Of a DNA stretch of 64,000 bases, positions 48,541 to 58,244 are shown piece after piece. The stretch is from the NCBI RefSeq assembly GCF_013425765.1, contig NZ_JACCJZ010000015.1, forward strand, positions 1-64,000, written 5' to 3'. The stretch is from Luteimonas deserti (GTDB lineage: Bacteria > Pseudomonadota > Gammaproteobacteria > Xanthomonadales > Xanthomonadaceae). Within the stretch, counting starts at the first letter, position 1. Each line of letters opens with the position of its first letter. Under the pieces are notes generated by a model, which worked only from the letters and a program-made list of their open reading frames with translations, had not been told where the DNA came from and did no database searches. Position numbers and translations under genes: made by a program.

Positions 48541-48848
48541 CTCGTATTGCGCGGCGAGCGCTCGTCCATACCAGTAGCAACTGCCTGAGCATCAGCTTCG
48601 ATGGCAGCCCTGAGGCTCATGGGCGTCAGGCCGCTTCATTTCACTCGCCTCCTTCGAGAGCCACGCGTTGGCTCGATGAGCCAATCATCCGATGAGGCTG
48701 AGTTGCGTGCCTAGGTGCGTGGATACAGGTGCCACAGCGCTGTTCCGCGCCCCTGCGCGGAGCGGGAGAAATCCATCACACGGCTTCGCCGAGTCGGCAC
48801 CCGCGGCGTCCGATAGGGTTGCCATAGGGATGCGATAGGGTTGCAACG
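48541..48848. other. Accessory-region tail with no recognised gene
   Basis: About 310 bases between the accessory terminator and the tRNA-Pro terminator. On the minus strand a GGAGG followed by an ATG at about 48634 would encode only 14 residues. A second minus-strand frame of about 45 residues (MSLRAAIEADAQAVATGMDE...) runs through the terminator hairpin. Neither is convincing. The tandem bases GATAGGGTTGC appear twice near 48813-48842. Confidence 0.4.
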
Positions 48849-48882
48849 AAAAAGCGGCCTGCAGTGGAAGCTGCAAGCCGCT
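48849..48882 (-). terminator. Rho-independent terminator of tRNA-Pro
   Basis: On the minus strand AGCGGCTTGCAG pairs with CTGCAGGCCGCT (one G-U pair) and is followed by TTTTC. It starts 17 bases past the tRNA 3' end. Confidence 0.82.
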
Positions 48883-48898
48883 GATTCAAACCGTAAAT

Positions 48899-48975
48899 TG
48901 GTCGGGGTAGCCGGATTTGAACCGACGACCACTTGTCCCCCAGACAAGTGCGCTACCAGGCTGCGCTATACCCCG
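48899..48975 (-). tRNA. tRNA-Pro (GGG)
   Basis: 77 bases including an encoded CCA. The acceptor stem begins CGGGGTA, the D-arm is AGCGCAGCCTGGTAGCGC, and the seven-base anticodon loop CTGGGGG gives anticodon GGG. The T-arm is GTCGGTTCAAATCCGGC. Its 3' end faces the accessory region, the usual orientation for a tRNA used as an integration site. Confidence 0.96.
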
Positions 48976-49020
48976 GAATCTGGAAATTATACCGCCATGC
49001 GGGCGTTTCGCCCATCGCCG

Positions 49021-49377
49021 TCAACGCTTGAGCAGTTGCAGCACGTCCTCGAGCTCCATGCGCACCTGGCGCACGATCTGGTTGCTGAGCGCGGATTCCT
49101 GCTTCGCGCCCTCGCCTTCCAGACGCAGGCGCGCACCGCCGATGGTGTAGCCCTGCTCGTACAGCAGTCCACGGATCTGGCGCACCATCAGCACGTCGTG
49201 CCGTTGGTAATAGCGCCGGTTGCCGCGCCGCTTGACCGGTTCGAGACTCGGGAACTCGGTCTCCCAGTAGCGCAGCACGTGGGGTTTGACGTCGCACAGC
49301 TCGCTGACCTCACCGATGGTGAAGTAGCGCTTGGCCGGAATCGGCGGAAGTTCGCGGTTGCTGCCGGGATCAAGCAT
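49021..49377 (-). CDS. MerR-family transcriptional regulator
   Basis: A 118-residue regulator with the MerR winged helix at its N-terminus: [26 protein letters not shown], then [25 protein letters not shown]. This is the short, ihfA-linked MerR type found throughout gammaproteobacteria; it lacks a metal-binding C-terminus. It overlaps the end of ihfA by eight bases and closes the pheS-pheT-ihfA operon. Its target genes are unknown. Confidence 0.92.
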   Translation of the reverse strand: MLDPGSNRELPPIPAKRYFTIGEVSELCDVKPHVLRYWETEFPSLEPVKRRGNRRYYQRHDVLMVRQIRGLLYEQGYTIGGARLRLEGEGAKQESALSNQIVRQVRMELEDVLQLLKR

Positions 49378-49681
49378 GCGCGGCTCCGGTCAGGCCGGTG
49401 TAGGCCTCGACGCGCTCCTTCAGCTTCTGGCCCGGCCGGAAGGTCACCACGGTCCGCGCGGAAATCGGAATCTCCTCGCCGGTCTTGGGATTGCGTCCGG
49501 GGCGCTCGTTCTTGCGGCGCAGATCGAAGTTGCCGAAACCCGACAGCTTGACTTGCCGGCCCTGCTGCAGCGCCTCGCGGAGGACGTCGAAGAACGCATC
49601 GACGAACTCCTTCGCCTCACGCTTGTTCAGCCCGACTTCCTCGTAGAGTTTTTCGGCCATGTCGGCCTTCGTCAACGCCAC
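49370..49681 (-). CDS. ihfA: Integration host factor subunit alpha
   Basis: A 103-residue DNA-bending protein. The start [25 protein letters not shown] and the DNA-binding arm [25 protein letters not shown] are characteristic, including the Arg-Pro-Gly-Arg-Asn-Pro tip with its intercalating proline. It works as a heterodimer with IhfB, encoded elsewhere. It lies 21 bases downstream of pheT, the conserved position. Confidence 0.97.
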   Translation of the reverse strand: MALTKADMAEKLYEEVGLNKREAKEFVDAFFDVLREALQQGRQVKLSGFGNFDLRRKNERPGRNPKTGEEIPISARTVVTFRPGQKLKERVEAYTGLTGAAHA

Positions 49682-49702
49682 GCTGCAACCCCCTGTGAGA
49701 CC

Positions 49703-52093
49703 TCAGCTCCGAAGTGCCGCGCCATGTTCACGCTGCAGCGCGGCGACCACTTCCGCCACGACGCCGTCGACATCGCGGTCGGTGAGAGTGCGGGAATTTT
49801 CCTGCAGAATCAAGCCAATGGCGAGACTCCTGGACCCGGTTTCGACCCCCTGCCCGGCATAACGGTCGAACAGCCTGATATCGGCCAAAAGCGGTCCCGC
49901 AGCTGCGCGTACGGCGGATTCGAGCGCAGACCACGACACGGCCTCCGGCGCGACCACGGCGAGGTCGCGGCGCACTGAAGGGAAACGCGACAGTGGTGCC
50001 ACGCGCGGCAGCGAACGGCCCTGCAGGGTCGCGGCGTCGAGCTCGAACGCGAGGACGGGGGCATCGATGTCGAGCGCGCGCAGCAGACGCGGGTGCAGCT
50101 CGCCGATCCAGCCGACGTGCACCCCGTCGTGCAGGATGTCGGCCGAGCGCCCGGGGTGGCCGTGCGGCGCGGTCGAGCGCGCGAACGTCAGGCGGGTGCC
50201 GGCGATCCGCGCGAGGGCCTCGAGGTCACCCTTGAGATCGAAGTAGTCGGTCGGGCGCGCAACCTCGCTCCACTGCTCGGCACGTGCAGCGCCTGCGACC
50301 GCGGCTGCCACGCGCAGCGTCTCGACCGGCGCCGTCGACGCCTCCGCGGATGCGCGAAACACCTTGCCGAGCTCGAACAGCCGCACGCGCGACTGCTGCC
50401 GCGCGAGGTTGCGGCCGACCGCGGCCACCAGGCCGGGCAGCAGGGCCGGACGCATGACGCCGAGCTCGCCGCTGAGCGGGTTGGCCAGCGGCACACTGCC
50501 GGCCCCGGCGTTCCACGCTGCGAGCAGCGCTGCGTCCACGAACGCGAAGTTGATCGTCTCCAGACAGTCGCGGGCCACCATCTGACGCCGCAGTTCGGCC
50601 TCGGCCACCCGGGCTTCGCTGGGCACCGCGATCCGGGTCGCGCCGCCAGGGAGCGTCGTCGGCACGCGGTCGTAGCCGTGGATGCGGATGACCTCCTCGA
50701 TCAGGTCCTCCTCGATCGCGAGATCGAATCGGCGGGTCGGTGCGACGACCCGCCAGCCATCGGCTGCGGCGGAGACATCCAGTCCCAGCGCGTGCAGGAT
50801 GCGCTCGACGTCCGCATCGTCGATCGAGAGCCCCAGCACCCGCTGCAGGCGGGCGCGGCGCAGACCGATCGTCTTCGGTTGCGCGCGATGTGCGTCCAGC
50901 GCGACATCCGTCAGCGGGCCGGGCGTGCCGCCCGCGACATCGAGGATCAGGCGCGTCGCGCGCTCGATCGCCAGCGGCGGGAGCGCAGGATCGACGCCGC
51001 GTTCGAAGCGGTGGGCCGCGTCGGTGTGCAGGCCGAGCCGGCGGCTGCGGCCGATGATCGCGTCGGGCGCGAAGTGCGCCGCCTCGAGAAAGACGTTGCG
51101 GGTCGATTCGGTCACGCGCGTGTCGAAGCCGCCCATCACGCCGGCCAGCGCGACCACCCGGTCCGCGCCGGGCGCGCCGTCGGTGATCGCGAGGAACTCC
51201 GCATCGAGCGACACGTCACGGCCGTCCAGCAGCGTGAGCGTCTCGCCCGCGTGCGCGCGGCGTACGCCGACCGGACCGGTCAGCCGGTCGCGATCGAAGG
51301 CATGCATCGGCTGTCCCAGCTCGAGCATGACGTACTGGGTGACGTCGACCAGAAACCGCACGGGGCGGATGCCGCTGCGGCGGAGCCGCTCGGCCATCCA
51401 AACCGGGGTTGGACGGGTGGCATCGACCCCCTCGATCACGCGCCCCAGATAGCGCGGCGCGTCGGCGCCGGCGCCGAGCACCACGGACAGCGCGGCCTCG
51501 CTGGCGGCCGGCACCGGCTCCGCCTCGATCGGGACCACCCGGCTGCCGCAGGCGGCGGCCACGTCGAACGCGATGCCGTGCACGCTGAAGCAATCGGCAC
51601 GATTGGGCGTGAGCTTGATCTCGATACTCGCGTCCGGCAGGCCGAGATACGCGGCCAGCGGCGCACCGACCGGCGCATCCGCGGGCAGCTCGAGCAGGCC
51701 CGACGCATCGGCATCGATGCCCAGTTCTCTGGCCGAGCAAAGCATGCCGTTCGACTCGACGCCGCGCAGCTTGGCCGCCTTGATCGTCAGCTCGCCGATA
51801 CGCGTTCCGATCCGCGCGAGCGGCGCGACCAGACCCGGCCGCGCATTGGGTGCGCCGCAGACGATCTGCAACGGCGCGTCCAGCCCCGCGTCCACCAGGC
51901 AGACCTGCAGGCGGTCGGCCTCCGGATGGCGCTCGGCCGACACGATGCGCGCCACGACGACGCCTTCCAGCGCGTCGCCCAGCGACACCATATCTTCGAC
52001 CTCGAGGCCGATGGCGGTCAGCGTGGCCACGAGTTCATCGCGGCTCGCATCGGTCCGAACGTGCTGGCGCAGCCAGTTCTCGCTGAATTTCAT
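49703..52093 (-). CDS. pheT: Phenylalanyl-tRNA synthetase beta subunit
   Basis: A 796-residue subunit of the (alpha-beta)2 enzyme that charges tRNA-Phe. The start MKFSENWLRQHV is typical. An EMAP/tRNA-binding domain (residues about 40-150, RIVSAERHPEADRLQVCLVD), the B3/B4 editing domain, the B5 domain and the C-terminal ferredoxin-fold anticodon-binding domain (about 700-795, FPSVRRDLAVVAPEAVSW) are all recognisable. It lies 123 bases downstream of pheS. Confidence 0.96.
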   Translation of the reverse strand: MKFSENWLRQHVRTDASRDELVATLTAIGLEVEDMVSLGDALEGVVVARIVSAERHPEADRLQVCLVDAGLDAPLQIVCGAPNARPGLVAPLARIGTRIGELTIKAAKLRGVESNGMLCSARELGIDADASGLLELPADAPVGAPLAAYLGLPDASIEIKLTPNRADCFSVHGIAFDVAAACGSRVVPIEAEPVPAASEAALSVVLGAGADAPRYLGRVIEGVDATRPTPVWMAERLRRSGIRPVRFLVDVTQYVMLELGQPMHAFDRDRLTGPVGVRRAHAGETLTLLDGRDVSLDAEFLAITDGAPGADRVVALAGVMGGFDTRVTESTRNVFLEAAHFAPDAIIGRSRRLGLHTDAAHRFERGVDPALPPLAIERATRLILDVAGGTPGPLTDVALDAHRAQPKTIGLRRARLQRVLGLSIDDADVERILHALGLDVSAAADGWRVVAPTRRFDLAIEEDLIEEVIRIHGYDRVPTTLPGGATRIAVPSEARVAEAELRRQMVARDCLETINFAFVDAALLAAWNAGAGSVPLANPLSGELGVMRPALLPGLVAAVGRNLARQQSRVRLFELGKVFRASAEASTAPVETLRVAAAVAGAARAEQWSEVARPTDYFDLKGDLEALARIAGTRLTFARSTAPHGHPGRSADILHDGVHVGWIGELHPRLLRALDIDAPVLAFELDAATLQGRSLPRVAPLSRFPSVRRDLAVVAPEAVSWSALESAVRAAAGPLLADIRLFDRYAGQGVETGSRSLAIGLILQENSRTLTDRDVDGVVAEVVAALQREHGAALRS

Positions 52094-52104
52094 GGTGAAA
52101 TTCC

Positions 52105-52200
52105 GTGATTCTTGATTCGTGATTGGGAATTCGACGACGCCCCGCTTCCGCGACCGGCGAGCACGCGCGCGAACCGCTGTGCCGGATCACGGATCACGGA
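52105..52200. repeat. GTGATT-type extragenic repeats between pheT and pheS
   Basis: The bases at 52105-52133 are a run of GTGATT/TTGATT units with spacers. A related doublet, GGATCACGGATCACGGA (the complement contains GTGATCC twice), sits at 52184-52200. A similar run, GTGATTGGTGATTCGCGATG, occurs at 56784-56803 just upstream of thrS. Such short degenerate repeats are a feature of xanthomonad intergenic DNA; no function is shown here. Confidence 0.5.
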
Positions 52201-52216
52201 CCAGCGGTCCCGGCGC

Positions 52217-53227
<1,011 letters not shown>

Positions 53228-53299
53228 TCAGGTCTGGGATCCGGGAGCGGATCGGAATACCGCGCACCGCGCGGTGGGGCGGGTCCCGAAAACAACAAT

Positions 53300-53323
53300 G
53301 GGGAAGGACCTGCGCCCTTCCCC
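53300..53323 (-). terminator. Hairpin between rplT and pheS (terminator or attenuator-like)
   Basis: A perfect 8-base stem, GGGGAAGG and CCTTCCCC, with an eight-base loop is followed on the minus strand by ATTGTTGTTTTCG, a weak T-rich tail. It lies 57 bases past rplT and 88 bases before pheS. No Phe-rich leader peptide was found, so an enterobacterial pheM-style attenuator is not supported. Confidence 0.55.
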
Positions 53324-53380
53324 ACGTCGGCCACCGGACGGATCCGGCGGCATCTGCCGCTTCATGGTGGAGGCGGCGGA

Positions 53381-53740
53381 TCAGGCCGCCAGCGCGTCCC
53401 TCGCCTTGTCGGCGAGCGCGGTGAACGCGGTGGCATCGTGCACGGCGATGTCGGCCAGAACCTTGCGGTCCAGCGTGATGCCGGCCTTCAGCAGACCGTT
53501 CATGAAACGGCTGTAGTTCATGCCGTTCAAGCGGGCCGCCGCGTTGATACGCGTGATCCACAGCGAACGGTAGTCGCGCTTCTTGAGCTTGCGACCGATG
53601 TACGCGTACTGCTCGGCCTTGATGACGGCCTGCTTGGCGACGCGGAAGACCTTGCGACGGGCGTTGTAATAGCCCTTCGCGCGGCCGAGGACCTTCTTGT
53701 GACGGCGGCGCGCCTGAACGCCACGCTTGACTCGTGCCAT
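53381..53740 (-). CDS. rplT: Ribosomal protein bL20
   Basis: A 119-residue basic protein of the large subunit with the hallmark start [18 protein letters not shown] and RNA-binding stretch [20 protein letters not shown]. It binds 23S rRNA early in assembly and, in many bacteria, represses its own operon by binding the mRNA ahead of rpmI. It starts 12 bases after rpmI. Confidence 0.98.
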   Translation of the reverse strand: MARVKRGVQARRRHKKVLGRAKGYYNARRKVFRVAKQAVIKAEQYAYIGRKLKKRDYRSLWITRINAAARLNGMNYSRFMNGLLKAGITLDRKVLADIAVHDATAFTALADKARDALAA

Positions 53741-53752
53741 GGTTCAGTCCCC

Positions 53753-53950
53753 TCAGAGATACGGCAGCATGCGGTCCAGACGACCGCTGTCGCATGCCTG
53801 GATGTGGTTCGTCTGACGAAGGCTGCGCTTCCGCTTGGTGGCCTTCTTCGTGAGGATGTGGCTACGGTTTGCGTGACCGGCCTTGTACTTGCCGGACGCG
53901 GTCTTCCGGAACCGCTTGGCGGCGCCCCGGTGCGTCTTGATCTTGGGCAT
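53753..53950 (-). CDS. rpmI: Ribosomal protein bL35
   Basis: A 65-residue basic protein. [20 protein letters not shown] and the [18 protein letters not shown] segment are characteristic. The ATG at 53950 is used; the frame continues upstream without resemblance. It is the first gene after the infC terminator and could have its own promoter within the 300-base gap. Confidence 0.97.
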   Translation of the reverse strand: MPKIKTHRGAAKRFRKTASGKYKAGHANRSHILTKKATKRKRSLRQTNHIQACDSGRLDRMLPYL

Positions 53951-54189
53951 TGCGAGAGTCCTTTTGGGATACGAGTACTGACCGGGCGGTGGCCTGCGCC
54001 ACGCTTTCCATCCTGCCCATGCCAATGTCTAAGCCTTTGATCCCGAAGGATCCAGGCCGGTCCTGGAATGTGGGTGATGCCACCCGGCGAACCGGGAGCC
54101 GCGCATTATGCCGCGCCGGACCCGGGCTTGCAAATGCCGGCACGGTCTGAAGCAGTGGCCGGGCACCGGCACCCGCCTGTGTCCGAACG

Positions 54190-54220
54190 CGAAAAAGGCG
54201 CGGCCATGGCCGCGCCTTTC
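54190..54220 (-). terminator. Rho-independent terminator or attenuator downstream of infC
   Basis: On the minus strand GGCGCGGC pairs with GCCGCGCC around a CATG loop and is followed by TTTTT. It lies 32 bases past the infC stop and about 240 bases before rpmI, so it may separate infC transcription from rpmI-rplT or act as an attenuator read through in part. Confidence 0.75.
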
Positions 54221-54251
54221 CGGAGCACCGACCGCGGGGGCCCGCGGCCGC

Positions 54252-54773
54252 TTACTTCTTCTTCGGCGCGATCATCATCACCATCTGCCGGCCTTCGAGA
54301 CGCGGGCGCGACTCGATGACGATGTCGTCGCCCAGATCGGCCTCGATGCGGGCGGCCATTTCACGGCCCAGTTCCTGGTGGCTCATCTCGCGGCCACGGA
54401 AGCGGATGTTGACCTTGATCTTGTCGCCCTCTTCCAGGAAGCCCCGCATCTTGCGCAGCTTGATCTGGTAGTCGCCCTCGTCGGTGACCGGCCGGAACTT
54501 GAGTTCCTTGATCTCCTGCTGGCGGGTCTTCTTCTTGGCCTCGTTGGCCTTCTTCTGCATCTCGAACTTGAACTTGCCGAAGTCCATGATCTTGCAGACC
54601 GGCGGATCGGCGTTGGGCTGGATCTCAACGAGATCGAGGCCCTCTTCCTCGGCGGCGCGCAACGCATCGTCGCGCGAGAGCACGCCGATCATTTCGCCGT
54701 CGGAGCCGATGACGCGGACCCGCGGAACGCGGATGTCACTGTTGCGGCGGTTCTGTTTGTCAGGGGTGCTAAT
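54252..54773 (-). CDS. infC: Translation initiation factor IF-3 (ATT start)
   Basis: A 173-residue factor that binds the 30S subunit and checks start codons. The first ATG in frame lies 27 codons in and would remove conserved N-terminal sequence. The coding sequence instead begins with ATT at 54773 (ISTPDKQNRRNSDIRVPRVRVIG), with GGAG about 9 bases upstream. infC genes typically start with ATT, ATC or ATA, which IF-3 discriminates against, giving autorepression. The IF-3 N domain (EEEGLDLVEIQPNADPPVCK) and C domain (KKTRQQEIKELKFRPV) are complete. Confidence 0.96.
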   Translation of the reverse strand: MSTPDKQNRRNSDIRVPRVRVIGSDGEMIGVLSRDDALRAAEEEGLDLVEIQPNADPPVCKIMDFGKFKFEMQKKANEAKKKTRQQEIKELKFRPVTDEGDYQIKLRKMRGFLEEGDKIKVNIRFRGREMSHQELGREMAARIEADLGDDIVIESRPRLEGRQMVMMIAPKKK

Positions 54774-54863
54774 GCTCGGATTCTCCAGTGTGGAACATGC
54801 CGCGACCTGTCAGGCTGCGGGCCGTCCGGCGCAGACCATCCTGGCGCTGCACCGGTGAAGGTT

Positions 54864-56771
54864 TCATGCTGAAACGTGCTCCGCGCGAATGCGCGAAACG
54901 AAATCTGCGATCGACATGGTGCCAAGATCCTCCCCGGTCCGTGTCCGAACCGCCACTGCGCCGTTCTCCTTCTCGCGGTCCCCGGTCACGAGCAGATACG
55001 GCACGCGCTGCAGCGTATGTTCGCGGATCTTATAGCCGATCTTCTCGTTCCGCAAATCGGCCTCGATCCGGACCCCTTGATTTGAAAGGGATTTCCGAAC
55101 CTCTGAAACGAAATCGGCCTGGGCGTCGGTGATGTTCATCACCACTGCCTGCACCGGGGCCAGCCAGCTCGGGAACTGGCCGGCGTGGTGCTCGATCAGG
55201 ATGCCGATGAAACGCTCCATCGAGCCGACGATCGCCCGGTGCAGCATCACCGGATGCTTCTTCTGGCTGTGCTCGTCGACGTACTCCGCGCCCAGGCGCC
55301 CCGGCATCATGAAATCGACCTGCATCGTGCCGAGCTGCCAGGTGCGGCCGATCGCGTCCTTGAGGTGGTACTCGATCTTCGGTCCGTAGAACGCGCCCTC
55401 GCCGGGCAGCTCCAACCACTCGACGCCGGCCGAGCGCAGCGCACTGCGCAGCGCGTCCTCGGCGCGGTCCCAGGTGGCGTCGTCGCCGAGTCGGGATTCG
55501 GGCCGCAGGGCGATCTTGATCTGGATGTCGTCGAAACCGAAATCCGCGTAGACCTTCAATGCCTGGGCATGGAAGTCGCGCACCTCCGCCTCGACCTGGT
55601 CCGGCGTACAGAAGATGTGGCCGTCGTCCTGGGTGAAGCCGCGCACGCGCAAAATGCCGTGCAGCGCGCCGGAGGGCTCGTTGCGATGGCAGCTGCCGAA
55701 CTCGCCGTAGCGGATCGGCAGGTCGCGATAGCTGTGCAGGCCCTGGTTAAAGACCTGCACGTGGCCCGGGCAGTTCATGGGCTTCACCGCGTAGGTCCGC
55801 TTCTCGGACTCGGTGAAGAACATGTTCTCCTTGTAGTTATCCCAATGGCCGGACTGCTTCCACAGGGTCACGTCGAGAATCTGCGGGCAGCGCACCTCGC
55901 CGTAGCCGCTGTGCTGGTAGACGCGCCGCATGTACTGCTCGACCACCTGCCAGAGCGCCCAGCCCTTGGGATGCCAGAACACCAGGCCGGGTCCCTCCTC
56001 CTGCAGATGGAAGAGCTCCTGGGCCTTGCCGATGCGGCGATGGTCGCGCTTCTCGGCTTCCTCGATGCGCTGGATGTAGGCCTTGAGCTGCTTCGAATCC
56101 GCCCAGGCGGTGCCGTAGATGCGCTGCAGCTGCTCGTTCTTGGAATCGCCGCGCCAGTACGCGCCCGAGATGCGCGTGAGCTTGAAGGCCTTGAGGAAAC
56201 GCGTGTTCGGCACGTGCGGACCGCGGCACATGTCGACGTATTCCTGGTGGTGGTACAGGCCCATCTGGGTGATGTCGGCGGACATGTCGTCGATCAGGCG
56301 CAGCTTGTAGTCCTCGCCGCGGGCCTTGAACGTTTCGATGACCTCGGCGCGCGGCGTCATCTTCTTGACGACGTCGTACTCGGTGTCGATCAGCTCGACC
56401 ATGCGCTTCTCGATGGCCGCCATGTCGTCGGGCGTGAACGGACGCTCGGAGTAGATGTCGTAGTAGAAACCGTCGTCGATCACCGGACCGATGACCATCT
56501 TCGCGTCCGGATACAGCTGCTTGACCGCATGACCCACGAGGTGCGCGCAGGAGTGACGAATGATCTCGACACCCTCGGCATCCTTCGCGGTCAGGATCTG
56601 CAGCGAGGCGTCGTGGTCGATGAGGTCGGAGGCATCGACCTGGCGGCCATCGACCTTGCCGGCAATGGTCGCCTTGGCGAGGCCAGGACCGATCGACTGG
56701 GCGACGTCCATGACGGAGACGGGGTGGTCGAACTCGCGGTGGCTGCCGTCGGGGAGCGTGATGGTGATCAT
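54864..56771 (-). CDS. thrS: Threonyl-tRNA synthetase
   Basis: A 635-residue class-II synthetase. The TGS domain (about residues 1-62, [19 protein letters not shown]), the editing domain with [20 protein letters not shown] (the zinc-like HxxxH), the catalytic core with motif 2 [21 protein letters not shown], and the C-terminal anticodon domain are recognisable. Its 91-base gap to infC is conserved. Its leader contains a short Thr-Thr-containing frame and a terminator (see separate entries), hinting at attenuation. Confidence 0.97.
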   Translation of the reverse strand: MITITLPDGSHREFDHPVSVMDVAQSIGPGLAKATIAGKVDGRQVDASDLIDHDASLQILTAKDAEGVEIIRHSCAHLVGHAVKQLYPDAKMVIGPVIDDGFYYDIYSERPFTPDDMAAIEKRMVELIDTEYDVVKKMTPRAEVIETFKARGEDYKLRLIDDMSADITQMGLYHHQEYVDMCRGPHVPNTRFLKAFKLTRISGAYWRGDSKNEQLQRIYGTAWADSKQLKAYIQRIEEAEKRDHRRIGKAQELFHLQEEGPGLVFWHPKGWALWQVVEQYMRRVYQHSGYGEVRCPQILDVTLWKQSGHWDNYKENMFFTESEKRTYAVKPMNCPGHVQVFNQGLHSYRDLPIRYGEFGSCHRNEPSGALHGILRVRGFTQDDGHIFCTPDQVEAEVRDFHAQALKVYADFGFDDIQIKIALRPESRLGDDATWDRAEDALRSALRSAGVEWLELPGEGAFYGPKIEYHLKDAIGRTWQLGTMQVDFMMPGRLGAEYVDEHSQKKHPVMLHRAIVGSMERFIGILIEHHAGQFPSWLAPVQAVVMNITDAQADFVSEVRKSLSNQGVRIEADLRNEKIGYKIREHTLQRVPYLLVTGDREKENGAVAVRTRTGEDLGTMSIADFVSRIRAEHVSA

Positions 56772-56867
56772 TGAGAAGACGCCGTGATTGGTGATTCGCG
56801 ATGGATGTTCCGGGAGGCGAACGGGGGACTCGGGCCAGTGCCACTCACCCATCGCCGGTCACCGGCC

Positions 56868-56890
56868 AAAAAAAAGCGCCACGCGGGCGC
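56868..56890 (-). terminator. Intrinsic terminator in the thrS leader (possible attenuator)
   Basis: On the minus strand GCGCC pairs with GGCGC around a CGCGT loop and runs into eight T residues. It lies 97 bases upstream of thrS. The next gene in that direction is the divergent LacI-type gene, so no upstream minus-strand gene needs this terminator. Confidence 0.62.
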
Positions 56891-56913
56891 CTGCTGCGGG
56901 AGCCCGGGGTCGA

Positions 56914-56940
56914 TCAGCGCTGGAGGATCGTAGTGCTCAT
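56914..56940 (-). CDS. Possible thrS leader peptide
   Basis: An 8-codon frame, MSTTILQR, with consecutive Thr-Thr-Ile codons ends 24 bases before the terminator hairpin. The layout resembles amino-acid leader peptides that control attenuation, and the paired Thr codons match the gene downstream. The ribosome binding site is weak and no antiterminator pairing was worked out, so this is a hypothesis. Confidence 0.35.
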   Translation of the reverse strand: MSTTILQR

Positions 56941-57120
56941 GTCGCACGCTCGGCCGGCGCAGGGCGCGGGCCACCTGTACGGAGGATCGGGCCGAGATGG
57001 TAGCGCAGAAGCAGGCCGCCCGGCGCTGCGACGGGCGGCCCCGGGGAGGCCCGCCGGTCAGGCGGCGCTGCCCGCGCGGCGCGTGGCATGATCGCCCCGG
57101 TACTCCCCGCCCGGGCCGCG

Positions 57121-58161
57121 ATGACCATCAAAGGCAAGCCGACCTCGCTGGACATCGCCCACCGGGCCGGCGTTTCCCAGCCCACGGTGTCGCGGGCCCT
57201 GCGCGGCCACCCGTCGGTCAATCCGGAAACCCGAGACCGGATCCTGGCGATCGCCCGCGAGCTCAACTACAAGGTCGACAAGAACGCCTCCAACCTGCGC
57301 CGGCAGCAGTCGGGCACGCTGGCGCTGCTGCTGTTCGAGGATCCGACCACCGACCAGTCGCACATCAATCCCTTCTTCCTGCCGATGCTCGGCTCGATCA
57401 CACGGGCCTGCGCGCGCCACGGCCAGGACCTGCTGATCTCGTTCCAGCAACTCTCCGACGACTGGCACGCCGACTACGGCGACAGCCACAAGGCGGACGG
57501 GCTGATCCTGCTCGGTTACGGCGATTACCTCGCCTACCAGGGCAAGTTGCGCACGCTGGTCGAGCAGGGCACGCAGTTCGTGCGCTGGGGCGCGGTGCTG
57601 CCGGACCAGCCCGGCATCTCGATCGGCTGCGACAACGCCAATGGCGGTGCGCTGGTCGGCGAGCATCTGGCCGGGATCGGCTGCAGACGGATCGCGTTTC
57701 TCGGCGATGCCTCGAGCCGGTATCCGGAGTTCCTCGACCGCTACCGCGGCTGCGAGGCTGCGCTCTCGGCCCACGGCCTGGCCATGGATCCTCGGTTGCA
57801 GGTGGACGCCGAGAGTGCGGAGGGCTCGGGGCATGCCGCCGCGACCGAACTGCTGCGCCGCGGACATCCATTCGATGCGGTGTTCGCGGCCAGCGACCTG
57901 ATCGCGATCGGCGCGATGCAGGCCTTCTCCGCCGCAGGCCTGCGGATCCCGGACGACGTGGCCGTGGTGGGCTTCGACGACATTCCGGCGGCGCGCATGA
58001 CCACCCCCGCCCTGACCACGGTGGTCCAGGACACCCTGACCGCGGGCGAGCTGCTGGTCGACACGTTGATGCACCTCGTGCACGGGGAGCCCGCGGAGAG
58101 CCTGCGGCTGCCGACTACGCTGGTGGTGCGCGATTCGACCGCGAAGGCGCGCGCCGGCTGA
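57121..58161 (+). CDS. LacI-family transcriptional regulator of the maltodextrin locus
   Basis: A 346-residue repressor. The N-terminal LacI helix-turn-helix and hinge are clear: TSLDIAHRAGVSQPTVSRAL and HPSVNPETRDRILAIARELN. A periplasmic-binding-like sensor domain follows (residues about 60-335, FAASDLIAIGAMQAF and PDDVAVVGFDDIPAARMTTP). It is adjacent to an alpha-amylase, SLC45-type transporter and glucosidase set, so a maltooligosaccharide is the likely effector. The ATG at 57121 is used; one 11 codons up is in frame. A candidate operator lies at 61606-61619. Confidence 0.9.
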   Translation: MTIKGKPTSLDIAHRAGVSQPTVSRALRGHPSVNPETRDRILAIARELNYKVDKNASNLRRQQSGTLALLLFEDPTTDQSHINPFFLPMLGSITRACARHGQDLLISFQQLSDDWHADYGDSHKADGLILLGYGDYLAYQGKLRTLVEQGTQFVRWGAVLPDQPGISIGCDNANGGALVGEHLAGIGCRRIAFLGDASSRYPEFLDRYRGCEAALSAHGLAMDPRLQVDAESAEGSGHAAATELLRRGHPFDAVFAASDLIAIGAMQAFSAAGLRIPDDVAVVGFDDIPAARMTTPALTTVVQDTLTAGELLVDTLMHLVHGEPAESLRLPTTLVVRDSTAKARAG

Positions 58162-58176
58162 CGCCAGGGGCCGGGA

Positions 58177-58198
58177 AGCGGGCACGCGGATGCCCGCT
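58177..58198. terminator. Hairpin between convergent LacI and amylase genes
   Basis: A perfect 8-base stem, AGCGGGCA and TGCCCGCT, with a six-base loop lies between the two convergent stops. There is no T-tract on either strand. Confidence 0.4.
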
Positions 58199-58244
58199 CC
58201 GACTGACGGTTCCCCCGCACCGCGAACGCCGCGACCCGCCCGCG

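Noticed and set aside
48404..48634. Short minus-strand frames with a GGAGG site as a possible small gene
   Set aside because: The frames are 14 to about 60 codons, run through the terminator hairpin and have no recognisable content.
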